A stretch of DNA of 35,316 nucleotides from an uncultured Cellulophaga sp. (GCA_947491225.1 CANLIE010000031.1:1-35316); one strand, 5' to 3'. Counted from the first letter of the stretch, positions 7,969 through 14,351 are shown. Notes: generated by a model from the sequence alone, not told the origin. Translations and numbers: made by a program.

Positions 7969-8463
7969 TTAATCACGCAGATAATAATGCGTAATTCCCA
8001 AACTAATAGCATCAAACATACCTTGATGATGTTGCTCACTATGACCCAGTCTCCAAGGTCTTGGCAGTACTGATTTTAATTTAGGAAACCAATCTGAAAT
8101 GATTACGGCAATATCATATTTTGTAGTCTTACCAAATTGTTCAAAGACATTTTTGATATCTTCTCTTGAATATTGGAATACATTAATATCTTTACTTTTA
8201 CAGGTCGATACGATATCTTTAATAAGTTTTGTAACCCGTTCTCGTTTTCGTGATTTTTTAGCATTCGGATCTTCCAAAACTACCAAATCTGGTTTTAAGT
8301 CATTGATTAATTTTTCAATAAGAACTTTGCTCTTACGAGAACACATAGGTCGAACACGTACTAATTGATGATGTAATAATTCCTTTGGATTCTTAAAAAT
8401 TGCATAACCAACACCCAATGCATTAGGAAACAAGGCACATACTATTTTTCCGCTCTTTTTCAT
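7969..8463 (-). CDS. RuvC-like (RNase H fold) protein, degenerate active site
   Basis: 164 residues. Strand 1 KIVCALFPNALGVGYAIF aligns with the RuvC start (GIDPGxxxTGYG), but Phe12 replaces the first catalytic Asp. Glu64 in VVLEDP matches the second acidic residue. REDIKNVFEQFGKTTKYDIAVII matches the RuvC segment around VKxAVxGxGxxxKxQV. HHQGMFDAISLGITHY with Asp151 matches the C-terminal D-A-(L/I)-(A/S)-(L/I)-A-x-x-H helix. The fold call is good; nuclease activity is doubtful because only two of four acidic residues are clear. Its ATG overlaps the upstream XRE gene's stop (ATGA at 8460-8463), so the two were co-translated before the IS1595 insertion. Its role is unknown: structure-specific DNA binding, resolution of element intermediates, or defence-like sensing are possible. 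Confidence 0.65.
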   Translation of the reverse strand: MKKSGKIVCALFPNALGVGYAIFKNPKELLHHQLVRVRPMCSRKSKVLIEKLINDLKPDLVVLEDPNAKKSRKRERVTKLIKDIVSTCKSKDINVFQYSREDIKNVFEQFGKTTKYDIAVIISDWFPKLKSVLPRPWRLGHSEQHHQGMFDAISLGITHYYLRD

Positions 8464-8591
8464 CGTTCTTCTTTTAATAAACTATCAAAAACAGTTTCAA
8501 AGAACTTAATTCTTGTTTTTACATCAGAACTTGTGCCAGATTCATCTAATGAAATTAATAATGAAGGTAGTTTTTCCTTTAAATCAATTTT
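8460..8591 (-). pseudogene. XRE regulator gene, 3' fragment (separated by IS1595-family insertion)
   Basis: Read on the minus strand from the target duplication, the frame continues LKEKLPSLLISLDESG, then a helical tail to LLKEER and a TGA overlapping the RuvC-like ATG. It joins in frame to the N-terminal fragment at 9584-9801 when the IS and one 8-bp duplication are removed, giving a 113-residue protein. As it stands it has no start of its own. Confidence 0.8.
8584..8591. repeat. Target-site duplication, left copy (IS1595 family)
   Basis: TCAATTTT here is repeated exactly at 9584-9591, directly flanking the IS. Eight bp is the standard duplication length for the IS1595 family. Confidence 0.9.
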
Positions 8592-9583
8592 TAGGGTTAC
8601 CCATTTTAATCACAAACACTTTTAAATGAGTATATTATTTTGTAAATTGTCTGTAAATACACAAACGATGAAGATATTAAAAGAACTTGATAGACAGTCA
8701 TTTACAGAGCGATTTACCACCAATCAAGATTGTTATGAGTTTTTAGCAGATTTAAAGTGGAGTGAGTGTTACAGATGTAAGCGATGTGACTCAACTGCCC
8801 ATATCAAAGGCAAACAACCCTGCAGTCGTCGCTGTAGTAAATGCGGTTATGATGAATCTACCACAGCAGGAACTTTATTTCACAAACTTAAGTTTGATAT
8901 TCTTAAAGCTTTTGGGATGCTCTATGAGATTACTACCAGTAAAAAAGGAGCCAATAGCATCTGGCTTGCAGAACGCTTTGGTTTAAATCAAAAGACCACA
9001 TGGGCGTTTCGCCAAAAAGTACAACTAGCAATGAAAAGCAGTGAGCAATATCCTTTAGAGGATGAAGTTCACGTTTATGAGTTTGAAATAGGCACTCCAC
9101 AAAAGGGTGAACAAGGTAGAAGTAAAAGTGATAAAAAAATGAGGGTTGTCATTGCTTTTGAGCATCGGGATGGAAAGTCTGGGAGAGGGTATGCTAAAGT
9201 CATAGAAGATTATAGTGCCAAATCCTTAAAACCATTGTTCGATACCCATATAAAGAATGACGCAAGTATATTAGCCGATGGATGGCGTGGTTACAGTCCT
9301 CTTAAAGAAGAGTATCCCGATTTAAAGCAAACCTTATCGAACAAAGGAAAGAACTTTAAAATGTTACACATACAAATTAGAAACTTTAAAAACTGGCTAA
9401 GAGGCGTCCATTCTTATTGCAATAAAGAATATCTCCAAAAATATATTGATGAATACTTCTTTAGATTTAATCGAAGAAACCATAGAGTATCAATATTAGA
9501 TAAGATAATACAACGATGTGCAATGCATCAGCCTGTCACTATAAGTAGGCTAAAACTAATTGAGAACTAAATGGGTAACCCTA
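8592..9583 (+). mobile_element. IS1595-family insertion sequence (992 bp)
   Basis: Terminal inverted repeats begin TAGGGTTACCCATTT on both ends (the right end reads AAATGGGTAACCCTA at 9569-9583). The element is flanked by a perfect 8-bp duplication TCAATTTT and encodes one transposase. Ends, duplication and ORF are all intact, suggesting a recent insertion. It split the XRE regulator of the host element. Confidence 0.93.
8626..9570 (+). CDS. IS1595-family (ISXO2-like) transposase
   Basis: Up to 314 residues; the likelier start is the internal ATG at 8668 (MKILKELDRQSF), giving 300. An N-terminal zinc ribbon (CYRCKRCDS ... CSRRCSKCGY) is followed by a helical DNA-binding region with TTSKKGANSIWLAERFGLNQKTTWAFRQKVQ, typical of this family. 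A DDE/N-type RNase H catalytic domain follows, including VVIAFEHRDGKSGRGYAKVI, ILADGWRGY and a C-terminal region ending FFRFNRRNHR. The FRFNRR motif is characteristic of ISXO2-like transposases. The gene is intact and its stop falls within the right inverted repeat. Confidence 0.92.
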   Translation: MSILFCKLSVNTQTMKILKELDRQSFTERFTTNQDCYEFLADLKWSECYRCKRCDSTAHIKGKQPCSRRCSKCGYDESTTAGTLFHKLKFDILKAFGMLYEITTSKKGANSIWLAERFGLNQKTTWAFRQKVQLAMKSSEQYPLEDEVHVYEFEIGTPQKGEQGRSKSDKKMRVVIAFEHRDGKSGRGYAKVIEDYSAKSLKPLFDTHIKNDASILADGWRGYSPLKEEYPDLKQTLSNKGKNFKMLHIQIRNFKNWLRGVHSYCNKEYLQKYIDEYFFRFNRRNHRVSILDKIIQRCAMHQPVTISRLKLIEN

Positions 9584-9801
9584 TCAATTTTTATTTTATC
9601 CACAGTTTTTGGGAATAAGTCAAGTACAGACTTGCCAAACAGTAAAATATATGTTATGATTATATTAAGGTCGATAGGATGAGTACCTTCTTCTATTTGA
9701 GAAATAAAAGTCGTATCAACCCCACCGAGCAGATGTGATATATCTCCTTGGGTGACAGTTGTCTGTTTACGAACGTTTCGTAAATTATTCAATTTGTTCA
9801 T
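9556..9801 (-). pseudogene. XRE-family helix-turn-helix regulator, 5' fragment reading into the IS
   Basis: The first 73 codons are native: MNKLNNLRNVRKQ, then an XRE helix-turn-helix (TQGDISHLLGGVDTTFISQIEEGTHPIDLNI) and the helical tail GKSVLDLFPKTVDKIKID. The last eight codons come from the IS end. The full protein was 113 residues (see the fragment at 8460-8591). The truncated form keeps the complete DNA-binding domain and could still bind its operator. The gene headed a two-gene operon with the RuvC-like protein. Confidence 0.85.
9584..9591. repeat. Target-site duplication, right copy (IS1595 family)
   Basis: TCAATTTT, identical to 8584-8591. Confidence 0.9.
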
Positions 9802-9809
9802 ATATGATT

Positions 9810-9851
9810 AAGACACTACAGCGTTACTAGTAATAATTTCTGTAGTGTCTT
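9810..9851. promoter_or_regulatory. 12-bp inverted repeat just upstream of the XRE gene
   Basis: AAGACACTACAG (9810-9821) and CTGTAGTGTCTT (9840-9851) are a perfect 12-bp inverted repeat; the loop holds a smaller palindrome (TTACTAGTAA). T's follow on the plus strand, so it could be a plus-strand terminator. Its position 8 bp before the minus-strand XRE ATG also suits an autoregulatory operator or a 5'-leader hairpin. Confidence 0.55.
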
Positions 9852-9854
9852 TTT

Positions 9855-10350
9855 CAATAATATCAATAAAGCAATAGCATTTATATACTGGAAGCTGTAA
9901 AGACCAGTTTTTTTAATACAATATGTGAATAAGCTGATTGTATATTGTGAAAGATGTCTGCATCTTTCTTTTTCTATTCCAGTAATTCAATCTGTTTCTT
10001 CTCTTTTATAACAATGATGATTCGTTATTTTAATTATACTTAAACTCATTTTTTAAAAACAGCGTTAAGTAGTTTATATTCAATAATTATGTTTTTTTTG
10101 TGTATAATCCTTCCTAAAAAAACAGATTCAAATTGTTTTAATACTCTAAAAATCTGTTTTTATATTTTCTTTGTTTTGTATATCTAAATTCTAGATTCAT
10201 TTTTAAAATATAGCATTTCAACTTTCTTTTTGTTTTTCTTTTGTAGTGTTTATTTTGTAGCGTGCAGTTTTTGCATAGATGACACATAAAAAATGCATAG
10301 CTTCTATAAATTGAGTGGTAAAAAGAATATTTTGTCTGCAAATTTTGTAA
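9855..10350. other. Gene-free AT-rich region with plus-strand hairpins
   Basis: No convincing protein gene is seen; the minus-strand 67-codon stretch at 10138-10341 is Lys/Tyr-rich and matches nothing known to me. Two hairpins followed by T tracts face the plus strand: ACTGG/CCAGT at about 9888-9908 with seven T's, and the 8-bp stem at 9949-9968. ACAATAT (9918-9924) and ATATTGT (9942-9948) also form a small inverted repeat. The region may encode a small RNA or contain the element's replication origin, but nothing directly proves either. Confidence 0.4.
9949..9973 (+). terminator. Intrinsic terminator-like hairpin, plus strand
   Basis: GAAAGATG (9949-9956) pairs perfectly with CATCTTTC (9961-9968) across a 4-nt loop, then TTTTT. 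No plus-strand protein gene precedes it within 350 bp, so it may end a small RNA or read-through from the IS. Confidence 0.6.
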
Positions 10351-10355
10351 ATAAA

Positions 10356-10378
10356 AACACCTTTTCGGTGCTTTTTTT
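10356..10378 (-). terminator. Terminator of the winged-helix protein gene
   Basis: On the minus strand GCACC...GGTGTT forms a short stem with T-rich flanks (CACC 10358-10361, GGTG 10367-10370, T runs both sides). It abuts the stop codon of the gene ending at 10377. Confidence 0.5.
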
Positions 10379-10826
10379 AATGATTTTCATTGTTGTTGTG
10401 CAAATTTTGCTGCCTCATAATTTCTTGATAGCGTTCATTATCAGTTAAAAATCGTGGATTACTTTTTGCAATATACTGTTTATCTACTTTTCCATTTATT
10501 TCTCGTTTCCTCAAAGAATAGAAAATTTTTGAAGCCATTCGTCTTTGTTGTGCAGACACTAGTAAGTGCCCTTGTTCATTAGTTAGAGTAATTATTCCTT
10601 TTTCAATAAGGCTTTCTATACCACTAGAAATAGTTCGTATCGATAAATTAGTTTTTTCTTCAAAAAAACGCTGTGATATCCAATCTCGTTTTTTATAACT
10701 CTTGGTTCTTTTATTATACCAACCATAGGTTTGTCTAATAATAACCAGTAAAATACACATTTCAGAAGGTTTTAGTGTTTTTAAATACTGATCGAATATA
10801 TAATTTGGAACATTTGTATATGACAT
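10377..10826 (-). CDS. Winged-helix protein resembling phage/plasmid replication (Rep_O-type) N-terminus
   Basis: 149 residues from ATG 10826 (an upstream ATG at 10850 is possible but adds a non-conserved MIICYISR). The start MSYTNVPNYIFDQYLKTLKPSEMCILLVIIRQTYGW is the typical opening of phage replication protein O-like winged-helix domains (P-N-x-ϕ-ϕ-D ... ϕxRxTyGw). It is followed by ISQRFFEEKTNLSIRTISSGIESLIEKGIITL, a second helix-turn-helix with wing. The tail is basic and Gln/Asn-rich (RQQNLHNNNENH). No primase or helicase domain is present. It may initiate replication of the circular element or regulate transcription. Confidence 0.6.
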   Translation of the reverse strand: MSYTNVPNYIFDQYLKTLKPSEMCILLVIIRQTYGWYNKRTKSYKKRDWISQRFFEEKTNLSIRTISSGIESLIEKGIITLTNEQGHLLVSAQQRRMASKIFYSLRKREINGKVDKQYIAKSNPRFLTDNERYQEIMRQQNLHNNNENH

Positions 10827-10860
10827 TCTAGAAATGTAACAAATTATCATTCGGCTATAT

Positions 10861-10888
10861 ATACAGGGCTTTTAAAAGAATCCTGTAT
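10861..10888. repeat. Inverted repeat upstream of the winged-helix gene
   Basis: ATACAGG (10861-10867) and CCTGTAT (10882-10888) flank an AT-rich loop containing TTTTAAAA. It lies 34 bp upstream of the minus-strand ATG at 10826 and could be its operator or leader hairpin. Confidence 0.4.
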
Positions 10889-10922
10889 TTATAGCATTCA
10901 AAGATTTAGATACTATGTAATT

Positions 10923-11075
10923 ATGACTGCAATACTTCCTACAAAATTATCTGACTCACAGATAAAACAGTTTCAAGATTTATATTTTAAAAAGTATGCT
11001 AAGACAATCAGTTTAAAACAAAGCGAAGAATTAGGGCTATATCTAATGCGATTAATTTATGTCGTCTATCGTTAA
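10923..11075 (+). CDS. 50-residue conserved-type small protein upstream of recombinase 2
   Basis: ATG 10923 to TAA 11075, 50 codons. The sequence includes KLSDSQIKQFQDLYFKKY, then AKTISLKQSEELGLYLMRLI and ends VVYR. It has the look of a compact helical protein: an amphipathic helix, a Ser-Leu-Lys turn and a second Leu-rich helix. From memory, similar short (Q/K)DFQxLYKKxFG...LI..VY ORFs sit just ahead of serine recombinases in other mobile elements, including candidate phyla radiation genomes; that needs a search. The codon pattern is coding-like and the hydrophobic spacing is regular. Function unknown; a recombination directionality factor or regulator is one possibility. Confidence 0.55.
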   Translation: MTAILPTKLSDSQIKQFQDLYFKKYAKTISLKQSEELGLYLMRLIYVVYR

Positions 11076-11110
11076 TTTTTCAATTTTCATAACTATGCTA
11101 TAGTAGTAAT

Positions 11111-11207
11111 GCTACACCGTAAAACGACAACTATAAAATATTTAAACCCAACAAGGGGCAAAGGATGATTTACGGTGTAGCGCTTTAAATACATTCCTTT
11201 GTCCCTT
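11111..11207 (+). promoter_or_regulatory. Interlocked two-stem leader (pseudoknot or attenuator) before recombinase 2
   Basis: Stem A: GCTACACCGTAAA (11111-11123) pairs with TTTACGGTGTAGC (11169-11181), 13 perfect bp. Stem B: AAGGGGCAAAGGA (11153-11165) pairs with TCCTTTGTCCCTT (11195-11207), 13 bp with one G-U, followed by a T run to 11210. The order A-B-A'-B' makes an H-type pseudoknot if both form (connecting loops 29, 3 and 13 nt). Alternatively, B:B' is an intrinsic terminator whose formation is hindered when A:A' forms first. It ends 16 nt before the recombinase ATG (11224). Confidence 0.6.
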
Positions 11208-11223
11208 TTTGAGTCTCAAAATT

Positions 11224-12297
11224 ATGAATACAAAACAAGACATAAAATATTTTATATACGCACGAAAGTCAACAGAGACTGATGATAAGCAAATGGCGTC
11301 TATTGAGGATCAAATTACGGAAGCTAGAAAACTAGCTGTACAGTTAAATCTTCAGATTGTTGATGTTATTTCCGAATCAAAATCTGCCAAAGAGCCAGGA
11401 AGAAAAGGTTTTAATGAAATGATTGAACGCATCAGAAATAATGAAGCTCAAGGTATTTTGAGTTGGAAATTAAATCGTTTAGCTCGTAATCCTATAGATG
11501 GAGGTATCATTACTGATTTACTGCAAAAAAACATTATTAAGCATATTCAAACCTATGGAAAAGAATACCTCCCGACAGATAACGTAATTATGATGTATAT
11601 TGAATTTGGAATGTCAAACCAGTATTCTAATGATTTGTCTGTAGATGTAAAACGAGGTATGAGACAGAAAGCAGAAAGAGGCTGGTATCCGTGTGCTGTA
11701 TTACCTATTGGATACTTGCATAATTCAGGGAGACCTGGTGAAAAAGAAATTATTCCAGACCCTAAGCGGTTTTCAATAGTACAACGACTATGGAAGCTAT
11801 TACTAAAAGAAACTTACTCAATTTCCGATATAAAACGTGAAGCTAAAGAATTGGGATTAACAAATGCAAGAGGGAACCCCTATGCTTTAAATACCTTTGC
11901 AAAATTATTTAGAAACGAGTTCTATGCAGGTTATTTTAATTGGAGAAATAGCGAAGGTGTTTTAACACAATTAGAAGGTAAACATCAACGAATGATTACC
12001 TATGAAGAATTTAAACGAGCACAAGAAATCATCAAAAATAAAGGAAGACCTACAAGAGTAAATTCTTATGATTTTCCTTATCGTGGACCAATTTCTTGTG
12101 GAGAATGTGACTCTCCAATTACAGCAGAACATAAACTTCAAATTAGATGTACAAACTGTAATACCAAGTTTTCTTTTAAAAATAGAAATACTTGTAAATC
12201 CTGTGAGTTACCAATTTCAGAAATGAAAAAAGCTACTATTACAGAAAAAGTTTATTATCGTTGTACCAAACGAAAACAAAAGTGTAGTCAACTGTAA
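11224..12297 (+). CDS. Second serine recombinase, C-terminally truncated by the IS3-family insertion
   Basis: 357 residues from ATG 11224; an upstream in-frame TTG lies inside the hairpin T run and is rejected. The resolvase domain carries nucleophile Ser16 in IYARKST, followed by WKLNRLARNPIDGG. The recombinase domain includes PIGYLHNSGRPGEKEIIPD. The zinc ribbon has several Cys pairs (CGEC, CTNC, CKSC, then YYRCTKRKQKCSQ). The coiled-coil and C-terminal end normally present after KCSQ (usually another 100 or more residues) is absent: the last codons run into the IS inverted repeat, which supplies the stop. Downstream of the IS the sequence does not resume a recombinase, so DNA has been lost. 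The protein type differs from the integrase at 5716-7215 and is probably inactive for integration. Confidence 0.85.
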   Translation: MNTKQDIKYFIYARKSTETDDKQMASIEDQITEARKLAVQLNLQIVDVISESKSAKEPGRKGFNEMIERIRNNEAQGILSWKLNRLARNPIDGGIITDLLQKNIIKHIQTYGKEYLPTDNVIMMYIEFGMSNQYSNDLSVDVKRGMRQKAERGWYPCAVLPIGYLHNSGRPGEKEIIPDPKRFSIVQRLWKLLLKETYSISDIKREAKELGLTNARGNPYALNTFAKLFRNEFYAGYFNWRNSEGVLTQLEGKHQRMITYEEFKRAQEIIKNKGRPTRVNSYDFPYRGPISCGECDSPITAEHKLQIRCTNCNTKFSFKNRNTCKSCELPISEMKKATITEKVYYRCTKRKQKCSQL

Positions 12298-12358
12298 GCT
12301 TCCCTTAAAACCGAACTGTTTAAAAGTAGAAAAATAATTTTAACTTTAAACAGTAATT

Positions 12359-12625
12359 ATGAGAAGAAGTAAATTTTCCCCCACACAGATTGCTAACATC
12401 TTAAAAGAGTTTGATAACGGCAAATCAGTAGCAGATATAACCCGAGACCACTGCGTTAGTTCTGCTGCGTTTTACAAATGGCGTTCAAAGTACGCAGGTA
12501 TGAGTAGTAAAGAGCTCAAACGCCTAAAGCAATTAGAAGAAGAGAATCGTAAGTTAAAGCAGATGTATGCCAATTTAGCATTAGACCATCAAATAGCTAA
12601 GGAGATTATCGAAAAAAAGCTCTAA
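12359..12625 (+). CDS. IS3-family OrfA (HTH_Tnp_1 transposase subunit)
   Basis: 88 residues: helix-turn-helix with [17 protein letters not shown], then a leucine-zipper-like tail ([32 protein letters not shown]). This is the standard OrfA of the IS407-type subgroup. A run of seven A's and a G at 12612-12619 (A AAA AAG) near its end is the -1 slippery site linking it to OrfB. Confidence 0.92.
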   Translation: MRRSKFSPTQIANILKEFDNGKSVADITRDHCVSSAAFYKWRSKYAGMSSKELKRLKQLEEENRKLKQMYANLALDHQIAKEIIEKKL

Positions 12626-13488
12626 AGCCCTGCCGTAAGCGTATAATAGCTAATGAACTTATTCACTATGGTATTAGTAGGGCGTGCCGTGTTTTAAATA
12701 TGAGTAAGAGTGTCTATTACTACAAACCTTTACCCAAGGATGATAGCGAGATTGAAGAAGCTTTAAAACAAAAAGCAGAAAACAAACCCGAAGAAGGTTT
12801 TTGGAAGGCATATGATCGTCTGCGTATCGAAGGCAAGCCTTGGAACCACAAACGAGTTCATAGAGTCTATGTATCCTTAGGGTTGCCATTAAGGCGAAAA
12901 GTCAAAAAACGACTTCCAGCACGTATAAAAGAACCTTTAGAGACACCAAATACACTTAACCATACTTGGAGTATGGATTTTATGACCGATATCTTAGAAA
13001 ACAAAAGGCGCTTTAGAACATTTAATATTATTGATGATTTTAACAGAGAAGTATTGCATATAGAAGTTGATTTTTCTTTGTCTAGCAATCGCGTTGTATG
13101 GGTGCTCAACCATCTTATCAATAAAAAAGAAAAACCCAAAAAGATAAGGATGGATAATGGCCCAGAGTTTATTGCTAAAATAACCGAGAATTGGAGTAAG
13201 ATGCACCATATAGATTTTCAGTACATACAACCAGGAAAACCCACCCAAAATGCTTATGTAGAAAGATTTAATGGCAGTTACAGAAGAGGCGTACTAGATA
13301 AATATATTTTTGAAAATTTAGACCAAGTAAGAGAACAAACACAAATATGGATAGAAGACTATAACCATCACAGACCGCACGATGCATTAGGTAAAATACC
13401 GCCAGTAGAATACGCAAAACTTAATTCTATTGGGGCTAGCCCCAATAGAATTAAAAATAGTAACTTTATAGAAATTTTAGAAAAATAA
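12614..13488 (+). CDS. IS3-family OrfB (DDE integrase), made by -1 frameshift from OrfA
   Basis: The stand-alone ORF from ATG 12700 is 262 residues, but the same frame is open back to the slippery run at 12612-12619. Its product there is [17 protein letters not shown], the usual start of this subgroup's OrfB. The HTH_21 region ([31 protein letters not shown]) precedes the rve catalytic core: Asp in TWSMDFMTD, Asp in IRMDNGPEF, Glu in [10 protein letters not shown] (DDE). The C-terminus [17 protein letters not shown] is classic. The OrfAB fusion is the active transposase. Confidence 0.92.
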
Positions 13489-13514
13489 ACAGTTCTAATT
13501 AGGGGAAGCTTACA

Positions 13515-13602
13515 AATTCACCTAAAGTTTTAGGTTTGATTTTTGGTATTGATTTTTTCGGTATTTTAGCTTTTAGAGTAAAACTGCATTTGGGTGTCAT
13601 TG
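13515..13602. other. Right end of the element between the IS3 copy and attR
   Basis: An 88-bp segment with no gene of its own. On the minus strand it is open in the frame that would extend the integrase (5716-7215) across the circular junction. The encoded tail is basic and repetitive (KIPKKSIPKIKPK), visible in DNA as imperfect tandem GGTxTTGATTTTT units. It also contains the attP arm 13583-13602. Confidence 0.6.
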
Positions 13603-13610
13603 AGTATAGC
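13583..13610. other. attR: right junction of the integrated element
   Basis: Core AGTATAGC (13603-13610) is identical to the left core. Element arm 13583-13602 (ACTGCATTTGGGTGTCATTG) mirrors the left arm. Host TSUP sequence resumes to the right (TAATGGAACTAATAG). The rebuilt attB is itself weakly symmetric around the core (10 of 16 flanking positions match on inversion). Confidence 0.8.
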
Positions 13611-14229
13611 TAATGGAACTAATAGAGTGGCAATTGTTATACAAACTGCTTTAGGTGTAGCTGGTTTTAAAAGTAAAGGAGTAAGTACTTTTCCGTTTAA
13701 TGCTTATTTAGGAATTTCTGCATTAATAGGTGCAATTATTGGCGCCAATCTTGCTGTGGACATTAAAGGAGAGACATTCAATAAAATTTTGGCGATTATA
13801 ATGATAGTAGTTTTGGTCATCATTATATTTAAGCCTAAAATGAATATGGAAGGGCTTCATGAACGTATGACGGGGAAGCATTTATGGATAGGAATTATAG
13901 CTTTCTTTTTTTTTGGAATCTATGGAGGTTTTATTAATGCAGGTTTAGGATTCATAATTATATTATTTTTGCATTATGTAAATCATATGACCTTAGTTAG
14001 AGCTAATGTTACCAAGGTAGCTGTAGTCCTTATCTATACACTATCCGCATTAGCAGTATTTATATATAATGATAAAGTAATTTGGAGAGTAGGTTTAATT
14101 TTGACCATTGGTAATGGAACAGGAGCTTGGTTAGCTAGTAGAGTTTCAGTTAATAAAGGAGATGGATTTATAAAATTCTTTTTAATGATTATGATAGTGG
14201 TTATGGCAATTAAATTATGGTTTTTTTAG
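13608..14229 (+). pseudogene. TSUP (TauE/SafE) permease, 3' fragment
   Basis: About 205 native residues beginning at NGTNRVAIVIQTALGVAGFKSKG, the conserved second part of the TSUP fold, with about six membrane helices and the repeated half motif GIYGGFINAGLGFI. A chance GTG at 13594 gives an open frame of 211 codons, but its first codons are element DNA. On its own it lacks the first helix and the N-terminal GFINTVAGGGS motif, so it is unlikely to function. It belongs with the fragment at 5613-5774. Confidence 0.9.
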
Positions 14230-14351
14230 CCCACTTTATGCAGCAGAATATTGTAATGAAGTTAGAAGATGCTATAAATACAGTATTTTTTTAATTTTAG
14301 CGTAGCAGTTTATCCTGAATTTACCCAAGGGCTATGGTTAAAAACAAAGCG

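Larger units (their letters stand above)
12293..13514 (+). mobile_element. IS3-family (IS407-like) insertion sequence, about 1.22 kb
   Basis: Inverted ends: left TGTAAGCTTCCCTTAA... from 12293, right reading TGTAAGCTTCCCCTAA from 13514 on the minus strand, both continuing into GAACTGTTTA. It carries orfA (12359-12625) and orfB joined by a -1 frameshift. The flanks (CAAC before, AATT after) show no 3- or 4-bp target duplication, unlike a fresh IS3-family insertion. It is likely intact as a transposon. Confidence 0.88.
5739..13602. mobile_element. 7.86-kb serine-recombinase element integrated in the TSUP gene
   Basis: The boundaries come from splitting of a recognisable TSUP gene and from the 8-bp identical core at both ends. 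Contents, left to right: large serine recombinase (-), toxin and antitoxin (-), RuvC-like protein (-), IS1595-family insertion in an XRE gene (-), winged-helix replication-type protein (-), 50-residue ORF (+), structured leader and second serine recombinase (+), and an IS3-family insertion. No conjugation or capsid genes are seen, so it is at most mobilizable, a satellite, or a decayed remnant. The two ISs make up about 2.2 kb of it. Confidence 0.85.

Noticed and set aside
10138-10341. 67-codon minus-strand ORF, Lys/Tyr-rich
   Set aside because: Low-complexity composition expected of AT-rich noncoding DNA; no motif or convincing start.
11209-11223. Upstream TTG start for recombinase 2
   Set aside because: It lies in the T run and flank of stem B; the ATG at 11224 begins the conserved part.
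5739-13610. Reading the 8-bp AGTATAGC repeat as a transposon target duplication
   Set aside because: No terminal transposon repeats or DDE transposase belong to these ends; the flanking arms are symmetric around the core and an adjacent large serine recombinase fits site-specific integration better.
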